Shown one piece after another: positions 33,282 to 44,373 of a DNA stretch of 64,000 nt (its first letter is position 1; every line of letters begins with the position of its first letter). This DNA is from Sporodiniella umbellata (Eukaryota; Mucoromycota; Mucoromycetes; Mucorales; Rhizopodaceae), in NCBI GenBank assembly GCA_025677835.1, contig JAIXMR010000098.1:41569-105568 (forward strand), in the 5' to 3' direction. Below the pieces are notes generated by a model. That model saw nothing but the letters and a program-made list of their open reading frames with translations. It made no database searches and was not told the origin of the DNA. A program made the position numbers and the translations under genes.

Positions 33282-35049
33282 TTATTTTACAAAATTATAC
33301 AGACAAAAAATAAATAAAAACAGTTTAGCTAGCGTTTTTAATATCACTAATTGCCCCTGACTTGATGTACTGCTTTCATCGTCAACTACCTTGTTTTTAT
33401 CGGACTCATCAATATCTTTTCCTGTAGTTTCTGGCATGAATATAGTGATGAATATGAATCCAAGGAAATTGATTACGACAAATACAATAAAACTATATGT
33501 ACCGAGACCAGTACTCATCGATGGCCATATAGTATTTATGATGAAGTTAAAAAGCCAATTAGAAGAGTTACCAAGAGCAGAGCCAGCTGCAAGGGCATGC
33601 ATGGGTAACATTTCAGGTGCAATTAGCCAAGGAATCACACCACAGCCCATACTATATGAACCTGTGAACAGAATTGCAGCGGCAATTGCTAGACCCCCAA
33701 TACCCTGGTGACCAGAACTTGTTTTAAGCGTAGAGCCAAGAACCATCATTATAGAAGCTATGCAGGTACCACCTGTAGAAACCATCATGAAGCCTTTGCG
33801 ACCAACCTTGTTCATAAAAATAACAGCTATGAATGTAGCAAGAATATTAACCGAGGCGTCAGCGAGAGAGATATTGGTAGCCAAAGTTGCATCACCAAAA
33901 ATTTCTGTAAAAAATCCCACAGAATAAACAGACATAGGGCCGATACCTCCAATTTGATTGAAGGCTTGAATGACCATTACAATTACTGTATTCCATGAAA
34001 TATGTCTGTCTTTGCAGGAAATGATGTCCCAAATGGACATTTGTTTTTGAGAAGATTCAAGTTCGCGTTGACGAGCAGCTAATATTAAACCAAACTCTTC
34101 TTCTACATCTGCACCTGCACGAAGCTTTTGAAGCGCTGCACAAGCTTTGTCGTATTCTTTGTTAGCGCAAAGACGACGAGGACATTCAACTGTGCAGAAA
34201 TACATTATAGCCAACTGGATTGCAGCTATGAAAGAAGGAATGGCCCATAAGAAGCGCCATATGGGTGCTTTAGACATATATCGACCTGATACTTGGGTAA
34301 GAAGGATACCAAGATTGAGAAAGAGTTCAAAAAGAGAACCAAGGGCACCGCGACTTTTTTTGGTAGATATTTCAGATACATAGATTGCTACTGAAGACCC
34401 GCACATTCCCGAGGCAATGCCTACAAATGCGCGACCAACAGAATACTAGAAGGAGTTTAAGCATGGACCCTTTCTGTGGTCTGTTTTATTTTACCATGCC
34501 AACGTTGGTTGCGCAGGAAGACAGGATACCGCCTAGTATCATCCAAAGACAAGAAACCATAATATTGTCGCGTCTTCCAAACCACACATTCGTGTATTTA
34601 CTGGCAAGACTACCAAAAAAACCACCGATTGCAAACGACCCAACAGTGTATCCCCTTTTGAAGCATGCGTTAGTGAATACTGTCTTTTTCATTTTTTCGT
34701 TTTTTGTACCAAGTGGTGAAGCCCATTGGCAAACAGCCAGGTAGCGTTCCAGAAGAATCAGTTCCTTGTAAACAGCCTGCAGTTCCATCGCTGTTAACAT
34801 ATCCCATGATAACAGACTCAGGCATATTGGGTACACCTATAGAAGTTGTTAGATTTGCGTCATATTAATTAGCTCAAAAAATTGCGTACTAATATGCCAC
34901 CCAACGTTAAAACCAGAAAGCGCCGCGATAATTGCACAGCCAGTCATATACAGTGGGAATCCTAAATCTTGAGACTTGATCTTTTTTGACTTTTTATAGT
35001 TTATATGTGTGTCGTTATTTTTATTATATTCTTCGTTTGTAGGTAGCAT
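33282..35049 (-). CDS. Sugar-porter MFS transporter
   Basis: Exons 34890-35049, 34710-34836, 34495-34654 and 33282-34445 join in phase to 536 residues. Sugar-porter signatures are present: FGRRDNIMV (loop 2-3 GRR), YSVGRAFVGIASG, YVSEISTKKSRGALGSLFEL, FMNKVGRKGFMM (GRK loop 8-9) and the C-terminal PETTGKDIDE. The usual PESPR after helix 6 reads VECPRRL, a modest deviation. About twelve hydrophobic spans are expected with the loop containing SSQKQMSIWDII between helices 6 and 7. It most likely imports hexoses across the plasma membrane; the substrate cannot be told from sequence. The intron before GYTVGS carries a CACTAAC branch site. Confidence 0.92.
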
Positions 35050-36492
35050 ATTGAAAAAAAAAAATACTTGGTTGAAGTGGGGTGTAATAAATAGAAAGAG
35101 AGCAATATATAGTGCTTAATATATAATATTTTGCGGGAGGGATTTATTAGTAATTGTTGAAAGATAAGACAAACAAGATATTGATAGGAAAACAAGAGCC
35201 AATACTATCAACTTGGAAACTTTTATAACTATCTATCAATTACCGTTTCTAGTAATGACTATTATACCTCCTCTCATAAGTGAAATGATGTGTTATAATG
35301 TCACACCTAGTGTATTTGTAGGTCTGGGAACGAACTAGTGGGTTATGTTTAGCACATCTTCATTTTTCTTTTTTCTTTTTTTCCCATGAAAAAGATTACT
35401 TGTGTATCCTTTTTTAGGTTTCTAAGTTCAAGATAGCTCAATATTTGTTTCACTGAATAAAAACAATCGCTTTTTTCTAATTAGATAAACAAGTGTCCTT
35501 AAGTGTATATAGAGCTATTGCTTTATTTCCCCCCATGTAAGCAGCCGAACCGGTCCTCGCAAACCGATTTTGTTTTGTAGGTTCTAAAGTATCATACTGA
35601 AATTATTATAACAACATGTGGTTGATTTAAAAGATACGTTTGCAATAGACCTCTTGAAACTTTTTCTTGTTCTAAAAAACCATAACTTTGTTCTTTATGA
35701 CAGGCGCAAAAAAAAAAAAGTTTTTTCCTCAGTGTGTTTTAATTTGAAATATGCCATATTTGTATGTTTTTCATTTGAATCTCAAATGATCAAGTGAAAC
35801 GTATGGCGGGAACATTTTGGTGAAAAGGTAAAGATGGTGTGACTTACTATTGCTTCGTAAGAAACACAACCACTACAAAAGTCACGTAACCATTTTTAGT
35901 TTCTTCATTGAAGATTAGCACGTCTAGTGCGTTAAAATTTATAGGAACAAAGTGATGCGATGTATGACTAGATTCTTATTCAAAAATTTTACTACAAAGA
36001 GCTTTAGACACTTAGAGATACACAACCACCTGTAAAATACAGTCTGTTTAGAAAACATTCCTGTCTTTTTCAAGTTGCTGAAAAGACCTTATATCAGAGC
36101 TCTTAGCTTTGATACATAACGTTTGGACATACCTGTATTTGTTTTTCTCGTTTTTTTTTGGGGTGTACTTGCCATCTAGACATTTACCCAAAAAAGAGCT
36201 CTTTTGTTGTTTTTCATGTAGCGTTTGTTTTAAGCAGTGATAGCAGTAATGTGTTTTTCATTCTATTTCCCTAAAATTTCTAGCAACCAAAAATTCGCTT
36301 TCACCATACTAAAGAGAACTTTTCTACATTTGCCTCTCTTGTCAGCTATGTTGATTGGTGCTACCGATACATATGAAAAGTAGTTGGTTTGAACGACATG
36401 TAGTGTAGTCATATAGATATTCCACCATTTACTTAAGATGAGACTTGTTCTGCCCCCCTTTTTTTTACCAATCAACTCAATCTTGGCTATTA
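35050..36492. other. Intergenic region upstream of the sugar transporter
   Basis: About 1.4 kb with no supported gene. The stretch nearest 35049 should contain the transporter promoter. The isolated frame at 36263-36475 has no domain. Confidence 0.45.
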
Positions 36493-37153
36493 AGATTACT
36501 TCGGTTTATACTCTGCCAAGCTGGACTGGTCTATGGTAAGATGTATGGATGTGTGCCAAAAGTGGATTGGAAATAGAGATTTCAGTGCAAGCGACCATGC
36601 TTATTTGATGCTAAAAGTTAAGCCCGATGAACCAGAAAAAGTTGAGCAGCTTCAGAAGATATGGCAGGCTCGTCGGCACCAATGGCAACCAAATGGATTT
36701 GCACCTTACAGAAGAACAGCAATTGGAACAACCATTCTTGCGCTTGTGGCATCCCTTCTTGTCCAATGGTTACTTCATATGTTTAGGCAGCTTTAAAACA
36801 TTGTTTGAGCCTTATATTACTCTTCTTTTTATAGCTTGCTGTGTCAATTCTTTTTTCCTTCTATGATATTGATTAGAATCATATAAAATATCTCCCTATA
36901 TTTACCACCTTGAACCAAAGGACACACTTAACTTAATTTTATACTTACAACTTAAGTCTCTATTTTGTTTTTTTTTTTTTCTAAAAAAAATAAATAAATC
37001 CTTTCTCTGTATCAAATCTAAAGTACTTTTCTTCTCTCTTACTTTAACTAGTCTGTGCCTCAGTAGCTCTGATAAAAAAGGACTTGCAACGGGAAATTAA
37101 AAACCTCAGTAAAATTCTGGTTAGTACAACGTTTTGCAAAATCAAGAGACACA
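36493..37153 (+). repeat. Inverted duplicate of the EEP-gene 3' end (truncated copy)
   Basis: This 661-bp segment is the reverse complement of 39169-39829 with no net insertion or deletion. The translations I compared are identical. It encodes the last about 100 codons of the EEP-family gene (MVRCMDVCQKWIGNRDFSASDH and the membrane anchor) plus its 3' flank, but has no upstream catalytic exons, so it is a truncated gene copy. The outer edge shares only AGATTAC with the gene. No terminal repeat or target duplication marks it as a transposon. Confidence 0.9.
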
Positions 37154-39168
37154 TATACAATATAGCTTACTCACACTCTTCAAAGAAAAAAAGCCAGTTG
37201 ATAAAAATCGGCAAAGCAGGTTATGGAATCATCGATTTCGGCAGTGAAACTAATGAAAAATACAGTGCTCGATTCGGTTTTTTAATAACTACAATCAATT
37301 AAGCCATTTAGTACACCAAAACCGTGCTTGTACCTATCTCCTCTCCTCTCACATCGGATTATAAGCAAATGGTTTTTTTTTCTGAGATGGGCTCAGCGTA
37401 ATCTATTTGTTGTGAAATTTTAAGAGAAGAAAACGTCCAAAACTAAAGTCTTGATCTTCAAGGCACGGTCTAAATGTAACTTGATGTAAATCTCAAGAAT
37501 TCTTAGAAACGTCTCAAATTTAAACCGAAAACACTATATTGTATGTGATTGAAGTTTTTCATTGTTTTTATTACTGATCACAAGAAGTTTTGTGAGACTA
37601 AAAAAACCCGTATACCCGGATGTGTACAAATATACTCTGTAAAAATACCCACGCCTGAAAAGTGACAAATTTATATCCATAGGACAAGAGCCGCAAGTAC
37701 TATAGTTTTTTTTTTTTTTTTTGAGCTAGTGATTTAGTCTAAGTTTTCAATTAGAGCAAAATGATCTTCATCTCGCCTCTATCTTTTTTTTTAAAAAAAA
37801 AAGCCTGTTTTTTGAAGTTTAAAATTCCAGTACTCAGAACGTTTACTGGAAAAAAATTGGAACGAGGCGTCCACACCTGACCTGAATTACGCTTGGTTTT
37901 GAAGAGTTGACTTTATGCGGAGTAAAAAATGCTGCGATTCGTGTTTAAGGCTTCAAGCCAAAGACGGTGATGCCAAAACTATGGTTGTTTTGTGACATAT
38001 TTGATTTACGAAAAAGTTGAAGAAATAACAAAACAAAAGGATAAGGAAAAGCTGTATACATGTATAAATAAAACTTTAATATCTAATGACTACATAAATA
38101 CACACGGTATATAATTTACAGATGTCAAATAGAAAACGCTACTTCAAAAAAAATTCACATTGGCTTTTTCATTATGCTTCCAAAGCTGCTCGGTTTAAAA
38201 AATGGCTTCGATGACTTATATACTTGTCTACTTTTTGTATACAAATTCTAGTAAACAACTGCATCATTTGATGGTAAAATACATATAAAAGTGGTGTGCA
38301 GACAAGTTACAGCATAATGTAAACTTAAAACCGACTAAACAAGGAGATATATATATATATAAAACTAGCATTGCACTGTTGCAGTTAGTATTTACATATG
38401 TCTCGACTGACATAAAGATGTATTCCCTTTCAAAAGGCATTATGATCTCTTGGAGTGAGGCGTTGAGCAGCTTTACTTTTTTGTAGTGATCAAACTTTAG
38501 TCAGGCATTTTTTTTTTAGAAAAAAACCTTTCCATGGCCCATCCCCTACAAAATTTGTATAAAATTTTGTTTTTCTTTCCAATATATGCCCTGAAAAGCA
38601 AAGCGAAGACAACAAAACATTAAAAATACATAGTTGGTGCTTAACTAAGCTATTCTTAAGCCAAATAAAGCCGTTTACAAGCACTTCACTTGATAGATTC
38701 TTATGTCAGAATATAGCAAATGCTTTGTTTACTTGACAATTTTTCTAATAAAACCCATACCTACTAGCCTACTAGTAATATCAAATACCACACTGCCCAC
38801 TGAGTATTTTTACTGTACACAACAGTGTGAGGTACTAGTATTTTGCCTACTGCAATACATTTTAGCCACAAATATGTGTTTATCGGTCAACTACATTGGT
38901 TGGAGTCTTTTACGGTTACATAAGTAAAATTATATAAATAAGTATGTACTTGTGTATGTTTCGCTACTATTTATGTTAAATAAATAGTTATGAAAGTACA
39001 TTAAAGTATTCTTTTGAGTTGTTTTGCTTTCGATATACAGTTCTCAGGGTCAGTAAAAGACAAAGGCTCATGTATATATAGGTTGCACTATTTCACTATA
39101 AAGAAAAAGGCTATGGGAAAGCCGGCTGTAAATATAGATTGCCAATTTAGTGGGCTTCCTTGCGTATG
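37154..39168. other. Spacer between inverted duplicate arms
   Basis: A 2.0-kb AT-rich stretch with no recognised gene. Short frames occur at 38703-38927 and 39014-39262 without domain resemblance. It contains a pure T run at about 37707-37722. Confidence 0.45.
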
Positions 39169-39829
39169 TGTGTCTCTTGATTTTGCAAAACGTTGTACTA
39201 ACCAGAATTTTACTGAGGTTTTTAATTTCCCGTTGCAAGTCCTTTTTTATCAGAGCTACTGAGGCACAGACTAGTTAAAGTAAGAGAGAAGAAAAGTACT
39301 TTAGATTTGATACAGAGAAAGGATTTATTTATTTTTTTTAGAAAAAAAAAAAAACAAAATAGAGACTTAAGTTGTAAGTATAAAATTAAGTTAAGTGTGT
39401 CCTTTGGTTCAAGGTGGTAAATATAGGGAGATATTTTATATGATTCTAATCAATATCATAGAAGGAAAAAAGAATTGACACAGCAAGCTATAAAAAGAAG
39501 AGTAATATAAGGCTCAAACAATGTTTTAAAGCTGCCTAAACATATGAAGTAACCATTGGACAAGAAGGGATGCCACAAGCGCAAGAATGGTTGTTCCAAT
39601 TGCTGTTCTTCTGTAAGGTGCAAATCCATTTGGTTGCCATTGGTGCCGACGAGCCTGCCATATCTTCTGAAGCTGCTCAACTTTTTCTGGTTCATCGGGC
39701 TTAACTTTTAGCATCAAATAAGCATGGTCGCTTGCACTGAAATCTCTATTTCCAATCCACTTTTGGCACACATCCATACATCTTACCATAGACCAGTCCA
39801 GCTTGGCAGAGTATAAACCGAAGTAATCT
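39169..39829 (-). repeat. Inverted duplicate arm containing the 3' end of the intact EEP gene
   Basis: It matches 36493-37153 in inverted orientation. The arm ends inside the coding sequence at 39829. Sequence on the inner side diverges at 39168 against 37154. Confidence 0.9.
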
Positions 39830-40980
39830 GGATGACGCAAGGTTACCTCATTTGGATCCCAGGGATCATAAAAACCAGGGTTACGTGCTCTTTTTAGCGT
39901 TTCAAGATCGAATCCGCTAACAATCTCAAATAACCAAGGTCCTATCAACTGCCAGATGACTCGAATCAAGCGGACTGGTAGAGTAGAAAAAGGAAACCCA
40001 GCACCTGCTAAGCGAAGGTTATATTCATGTTGAGGATCCCTGTATACTGCCATTACATGCCGATCGAACCAGTTGCTTTCTGTATCGCCTACAGACATCA
40101 ATCGGTATCTATCGCGAGCAAATTTGGGTGAAAAACGAGCTATAGATTGTGCCATGGTATTTAAGTCTCCCCCGATAACCTGATGAGGATATTCTTTTGC
40201 GTTTTGAGCTGCATCTTCGAATAGATCGGCAAAATTATGTACACGATTGATTATTCCTGTAAACACCTAAAATTGCTTAGTGCCAGGCTTTTTGTATGCT
40301 TTTCAAATACCTCCAAGTGAACGGAGTAGCAAACTACAGGAGGCATCGATTTTGCTCTCACTGTTCCCACTAGTGTATATCGCCTATAAAGACCCTTAGC
40401 ACTTTTTTTTCCCGTTTTCATAAAAGCTTACTTTCCAATTCTTGGCTCTCTCAACCATTTTCCATCTCTATTCCAATTGAAAGCATCTTTTCGGTGCTCA
40501 ATTACTCTGAAGTCAACGTCGTGCTTTGAGAGAATTGCATTCCCATGAGCCCCTCCCCCCTTCAAAAAAAAGTTAACAGTTTCTCTGTATATACATGTAT
40601 ATTTGCTTCTAATACATACAGCATCACGCAGGCTTCGTGAAGGGCTATCAAGCTCTTGAAATTCGCAAACAAACCCACCTTTCACTTGGAGCGCTTTGCA
40701 CAATTCTTTCATGTGATCGCGATTCCCAGATCTTTTGCAATACACATCAACTTCTTGTAGTAAAATAACGTCGGGATCCAAGTCTTTTATTATTTGAATG
40801 ATTCCTTCTGACTCTATAAAATGCACTGTTCACAATTTGGAAGAAAAGTAAGAATGAATCCAAACCATAATTCCTTTCGATGTTCCATTGCAGTATCTTC
40901 AATTGCTCGATTTCTGGAGCTATGCCGTTTTCTGTTCTGTAATCATACTGAACAATTTGACCTGGATTGGGAAACTCCAT
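39526..40980 (-). CDS. Endonuclease/exonuclease/phosphatase-family protein with C-terminal membrane anchor
   Basis: Exons 40866-40980, 40620-40813, 40432-40559, 40311-40383 and 39526-40266 join to 416 residues. EEP hallmarks are present in order: LQWNIER (about 30-36, metal-site Asn), ILLQEVD (about 57, catalytic Glu), GGDLNTM (about 203) and SASDHAYL (about 347-354, catalytic Asp-His). The C-terminus TTILALVASLLVQWLLHMF is a single membrane span. The layout is like fungal membrane-anchored Mg2+-dependent phosphodiesterases (sphingomyelinase/Isc1-like or nucleic-acid-acting EEPs); the substrate is not known. The first intron has an unusual GTTTGG donor. The 3' part is duplicated in inverted orientation at 36493-37153. 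Confidence 0.85.
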
Positions 40981-42511
40981 TGTTTATGAGAAAAGAGATA
41001 AGAAATATTTTTTTCTGAACCACAAAAAAAATCAGCTGAAGAGTACAGCAAATACCGGCTCTGTAAACAGCCACTTAATCTATCGTTGATATTGCTTATG
41101 CATTCTATGTGACCTTTCTAATCTAATCCAAGGTATTGTGAAGTTTCTGATACCTTTTACTTAGTATATACAGGTACTTGTTATTTGTGTTGTACAACGT
41201 AGATGTATGAAAAATGTCCAATCAGATTGTCTATTTAGCAGTGAGAGATGCCCTGTCTTTGGTTGCCACGGTTTTCAAATAAAACTGGTTTTTAGAAACT
41301 AACAGCTGAAAAGCGCTTGAAGCTATATTGACATTTTTAGCTAATTACTACGCAAAGACCCCAAGTTTTGAAAAAAAAAAAAAAAAAGTATCTTTATAAA
41401 ACCAAAGACAGGAAAAATATTAGGAAGCTGTCCGTATCAAAACACTTGAAAAAGAAAACAGTCTTTCTCCTCTTGGATTACAACCTTACTCTCCTAAAGT
41501 TCGAAGAGCTAAAAGTGAAATTGAAAGGCTTTAACCAACATGTTATTACGGGTCTTTTAATTTAAAAAGGCACCCGCGAGGTCTTTTTTACGGTCCTACC
41601 CTATATTCTACACAAGTAAAACTCTAAGCAACTGACATGTAAAGTTGATACTTTTTCAAAGATGCTTTTTTGAAACAGCTAAATCCAGGTATCTGCCTCC
41701 TATAGAGTCCAAATGTATCAACTACTTTAGACCTTTAAAGGTCTTCTGGTAGTGGTTTTTTTTTTCCTTTTGGTACTGGGGTAAGGATACTGTTTGTTTT
41801 GTTTAAAAAGGAATGCACCGTAGACTTCGGCAGTCGTGCCACAATCGCCTCGTTTAACGAAAAAAAAAACGGTTTGCTGAAGACGAAAGATCCAGAGCTG
41901 CGTTTATGGTAAAAGCCCCAGGAAAAAAAATACGCGCGGGAATTTTTATGGAACTTGGCTGTATGGCACATGAATACAATGTTTGACCCTAATTGGCAAA
42001 ACACTAGTCAAGCAATGTGGAACAGCTCTAGTACCTCTTTTAATCTTGGAATATAGAATCAAGTCTGTAGCAGAGCTCTAATTTGGGTTGCTTCGCCCTC
42101 ACTGCCATAGCTTCAGTGTACTTTTAGGTCTTTTTATATTGAGCTTTTTTGTCCCTACACATTGCTACATGTATCTTATTTGCGATAGACAGGCAGTATA
42201 AGGGATTCTCCCTACATACACTTTTGTCAACTTGAAAGGCAAAAAAAAAAAAAAAAAAAAAACAAGGTAGAGTTGTACGTAAATAGGAGAGTATGGTAGT
42301 CACACATATTTTTCATAAACTATTTTTATTTAATCAAAACTCTTCTATTTTTTTTAACTATGTGTCAAGCCTATTCTCATGTTATATTTATATTTATAGA
42401 GAAAGCAGAAATTTTCAAGTCGAGCTATCAATTGGGCGCACAATACGTTTTGTAAACAGGTAAAATAGGAGTATTTAAAATGCAAAGATGAATGATGATG
42501 CTTTATTTTGT
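40981..42511. other. Intergenic region with a possible transposase scrap
   Basis: Mostly AT-rich spacer. On the minus strand at 41738-42004 an open frame ends with LNEAIVARLPKSTVHSFLNK and KGKKKPLPEDL. This loosely resembles the helix-turn-helix plus basic linker of Tc1-type transposases, but nothing else of such an element is seen. It includes a long A run at about 42241-42262. Confidence 0.35.
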
Positions 42512-43154
42512 TTACAAACGGGCCTTTTCAGATGTAGGGACGTACCAAGCCATCTCTACTTCTTTTTGACTGAATCCACACTTTTCGTAGAAAGGGACGT
42601 TCTTTTCCGAGCAGTCCAAAATAACTACATCGAACTCAGTATTTTCTTTATATTTTAAAACGACGTATTGTTTTTTGTTTTGTTTACCTTTGTAGCAACC
42701 CCGCTTAGCGCCAATATATTTGAGTGCCTGAATAATTCTTAAACCCAGCTTCTTCCCTTGTTGGTTTTTGTCTACAGCAATATCTTCAATATGCCCAACC
42801 AATCCGTTCTTGCGAATGAACTTTCTCTCGACAAAAATGGTTCCAACTGCAACTACTGTGTTGCTTGCATCGTCAGTGATGGTAATAGTGTGATCTACAA
42901 AACAAAAACGTAAGCACATATCGTATGTTATCGGTTGTTTCCTTACATTCATGATTGTGGTTTTTTAAATAGTTAAATTGCTCTGTAAATTCTTCTTTAG
43001 TATGGTTGCCAACCTCTGTCAAAACCTCCAGAACTTTTAGAAAGCCGCGTTCGTAGTCGTTGGATCTGAGAGCACGAAGAGTGTGTCCTTTAGGCAAAGC
43101 AGCTTGAACTTCAGAAGAAAGAAGGCTGGAATCAAAGAGAGAGATTTCTGACAT
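42512..43154 (-). CDS. GNA1: Glucosamine 6-phosphate N-acetyltransferase
   Basis: Exons 42947-43154, 42688-42894 and 42512-42624 give 175 residues. The GNAT fold is clear: LRALRSNDYERGFLKVLEVL, VAVGTIFVERKFIRKNGLVG, the acetyl-CoA-binding HIEDIAVDKNQQGKKLGLRI (Q/RxxGxG/A-like) and CYKVILDCSEKNVPFYEKCG, ending EMAWYV. Gna1 makes N-acetylglucosamine 6-phosphate in the cytosol on the route to UDP-GlcNAc, the precursor of chitin, N-glycans and GPI anchors. It is essential in other fungi. Intron 2 splits the YKV codon context and removes a lysine-rich read-through stretch. Length matches the family. Confidence 0.95.
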
Positions 43155-43226
43155 TGTTTAGAGTAATTTTGTATAAGAGCAAAAGAATCGAAAAAACAAA
43201 CCTGCTTTTATGTTGTGTACTCCTTT

Positions 43227-43267
43227 TCCGCGGATTAGATTCGCTCAATGTGTTCGTTATCCGCGGA
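43227..43267 (-). promoter_or_regulatory. Paired TCCGCGGA sites upstream of GNA1
   Basis: Two copies of the palindrome TCCGCGGA lie at 43227-43234 and 43260-43267, 33 bp apart (about three helical turns). They are about 75 and 105 bp before the GNA1 start. The larger context is itself an inverted repeat (TTCCGCGGAT ... ATCCGCGGAA). In yeast the same 8-mer is the pleiotropic drug response element bound by Pdr1/Pdr3 zinc-cluster factors. Use of a comparable Zn2Cys6 factor here is inferred. Confidence 0.5.
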
Positions 43268-44373
43268 ATTACTTTTTTAATTGATTGGTTCCTATTTACA
43301 GCAAGAAACTAAATTTAGTAACAGACACATCTATTTTTACGGACCTACAAACACGACAGGCAAGCTACTTGCTTTAGTTGTTTGCTATGTTTGATCAAGT
43401 ACCATAAACAATACAATGAATTCAATATAAATATCAGTATATGAGACCCAAGCTGCGTTAACTGTAAAGTAATTGCATTTGCCTTGACACTATTAGGCAT
43501 TTCAACTACAGCAATAGAACTGTTTATTACTTACATCTTTACGGATAAGCAGACATCACATCACACCAAAGAAAAAACGCTGGATTAAAAATTCACGCGT
43601 TTTTTTAAGCCAAAACCTCAAACCTGTGGCTTAATGCTATGGCATTTAAAACCAAAACAATTCTAGAAGTATACATTGGGGTGCTACATGAGATGAGCAC
43701 GAGTTGTGTCACACAACTTGCTCTATTGCCATCAACTTGAAAAGTGAAATCTTTAGAGCCTGTATCTTCGTTTTCTGTTTTCTATATTCTATTTCTTGAT
43801 TTTTGTTTTAACTAAATGGAAGAATACTTCTCAAACACTCTAAAGTCTATAACATCTATGCCTACTAGAGTATGGAGATACATCATTGTCAGAAGTTTTC
43901 TCTAAAGCATCACACTCTGCTTATTCCAGCGATATTAAACAGTTTGAAAGTTTAATTCTAAGAGTGGATTGGACTTTATTGAAGTCATAAAGAACTATAC
44001 ACAATCGTTTTTACATTTAAGTGTGTTTTCACATTGGAGCGTTAGATAGATAGTAACATTTCATGGTTGGAAACGACTATAATAATGCGTATGTAAAGGC
44101 ACAACTTACATGCCAAAGCTGAAATTCTAGCGAGGTACAAATTATCTGCAAACACTACTAGCTTTTGCCATGTATTGAGCTTCTTGGTTTTAAATCAATT
44201 ATCGTTACAGACATCTCAAGTATACAACATATTAGTGGGGTATACATAAACAACATTTCCACTTTCTATGTCCCATTTTATCTATCAAATAGAAATGTTG
44301 TAATTATTTTCCCTTTATCTAAACGCAGCTTTCTCATTACCCTTTTTCCCTTAAAAAGCATACAGGAGAAATA
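43268..44373. other. Divergent spacer between GNA1 and HFM1
   Basis: About 1.1 kb with no supported gene; it should hold the HFM1 promoter. The small frame at 44165-44374 directly before HFM1 has no domain and is not claimed as an exon. Confidence 0.45.

Noticed and set aside
41738..42004. Possible Tc1-type helix-turn-helix fragment
   Set aside because: Only a loose 20-30 residue resemblance; no catalytic segment or inverted ends were found, so it is noted but not called an element.
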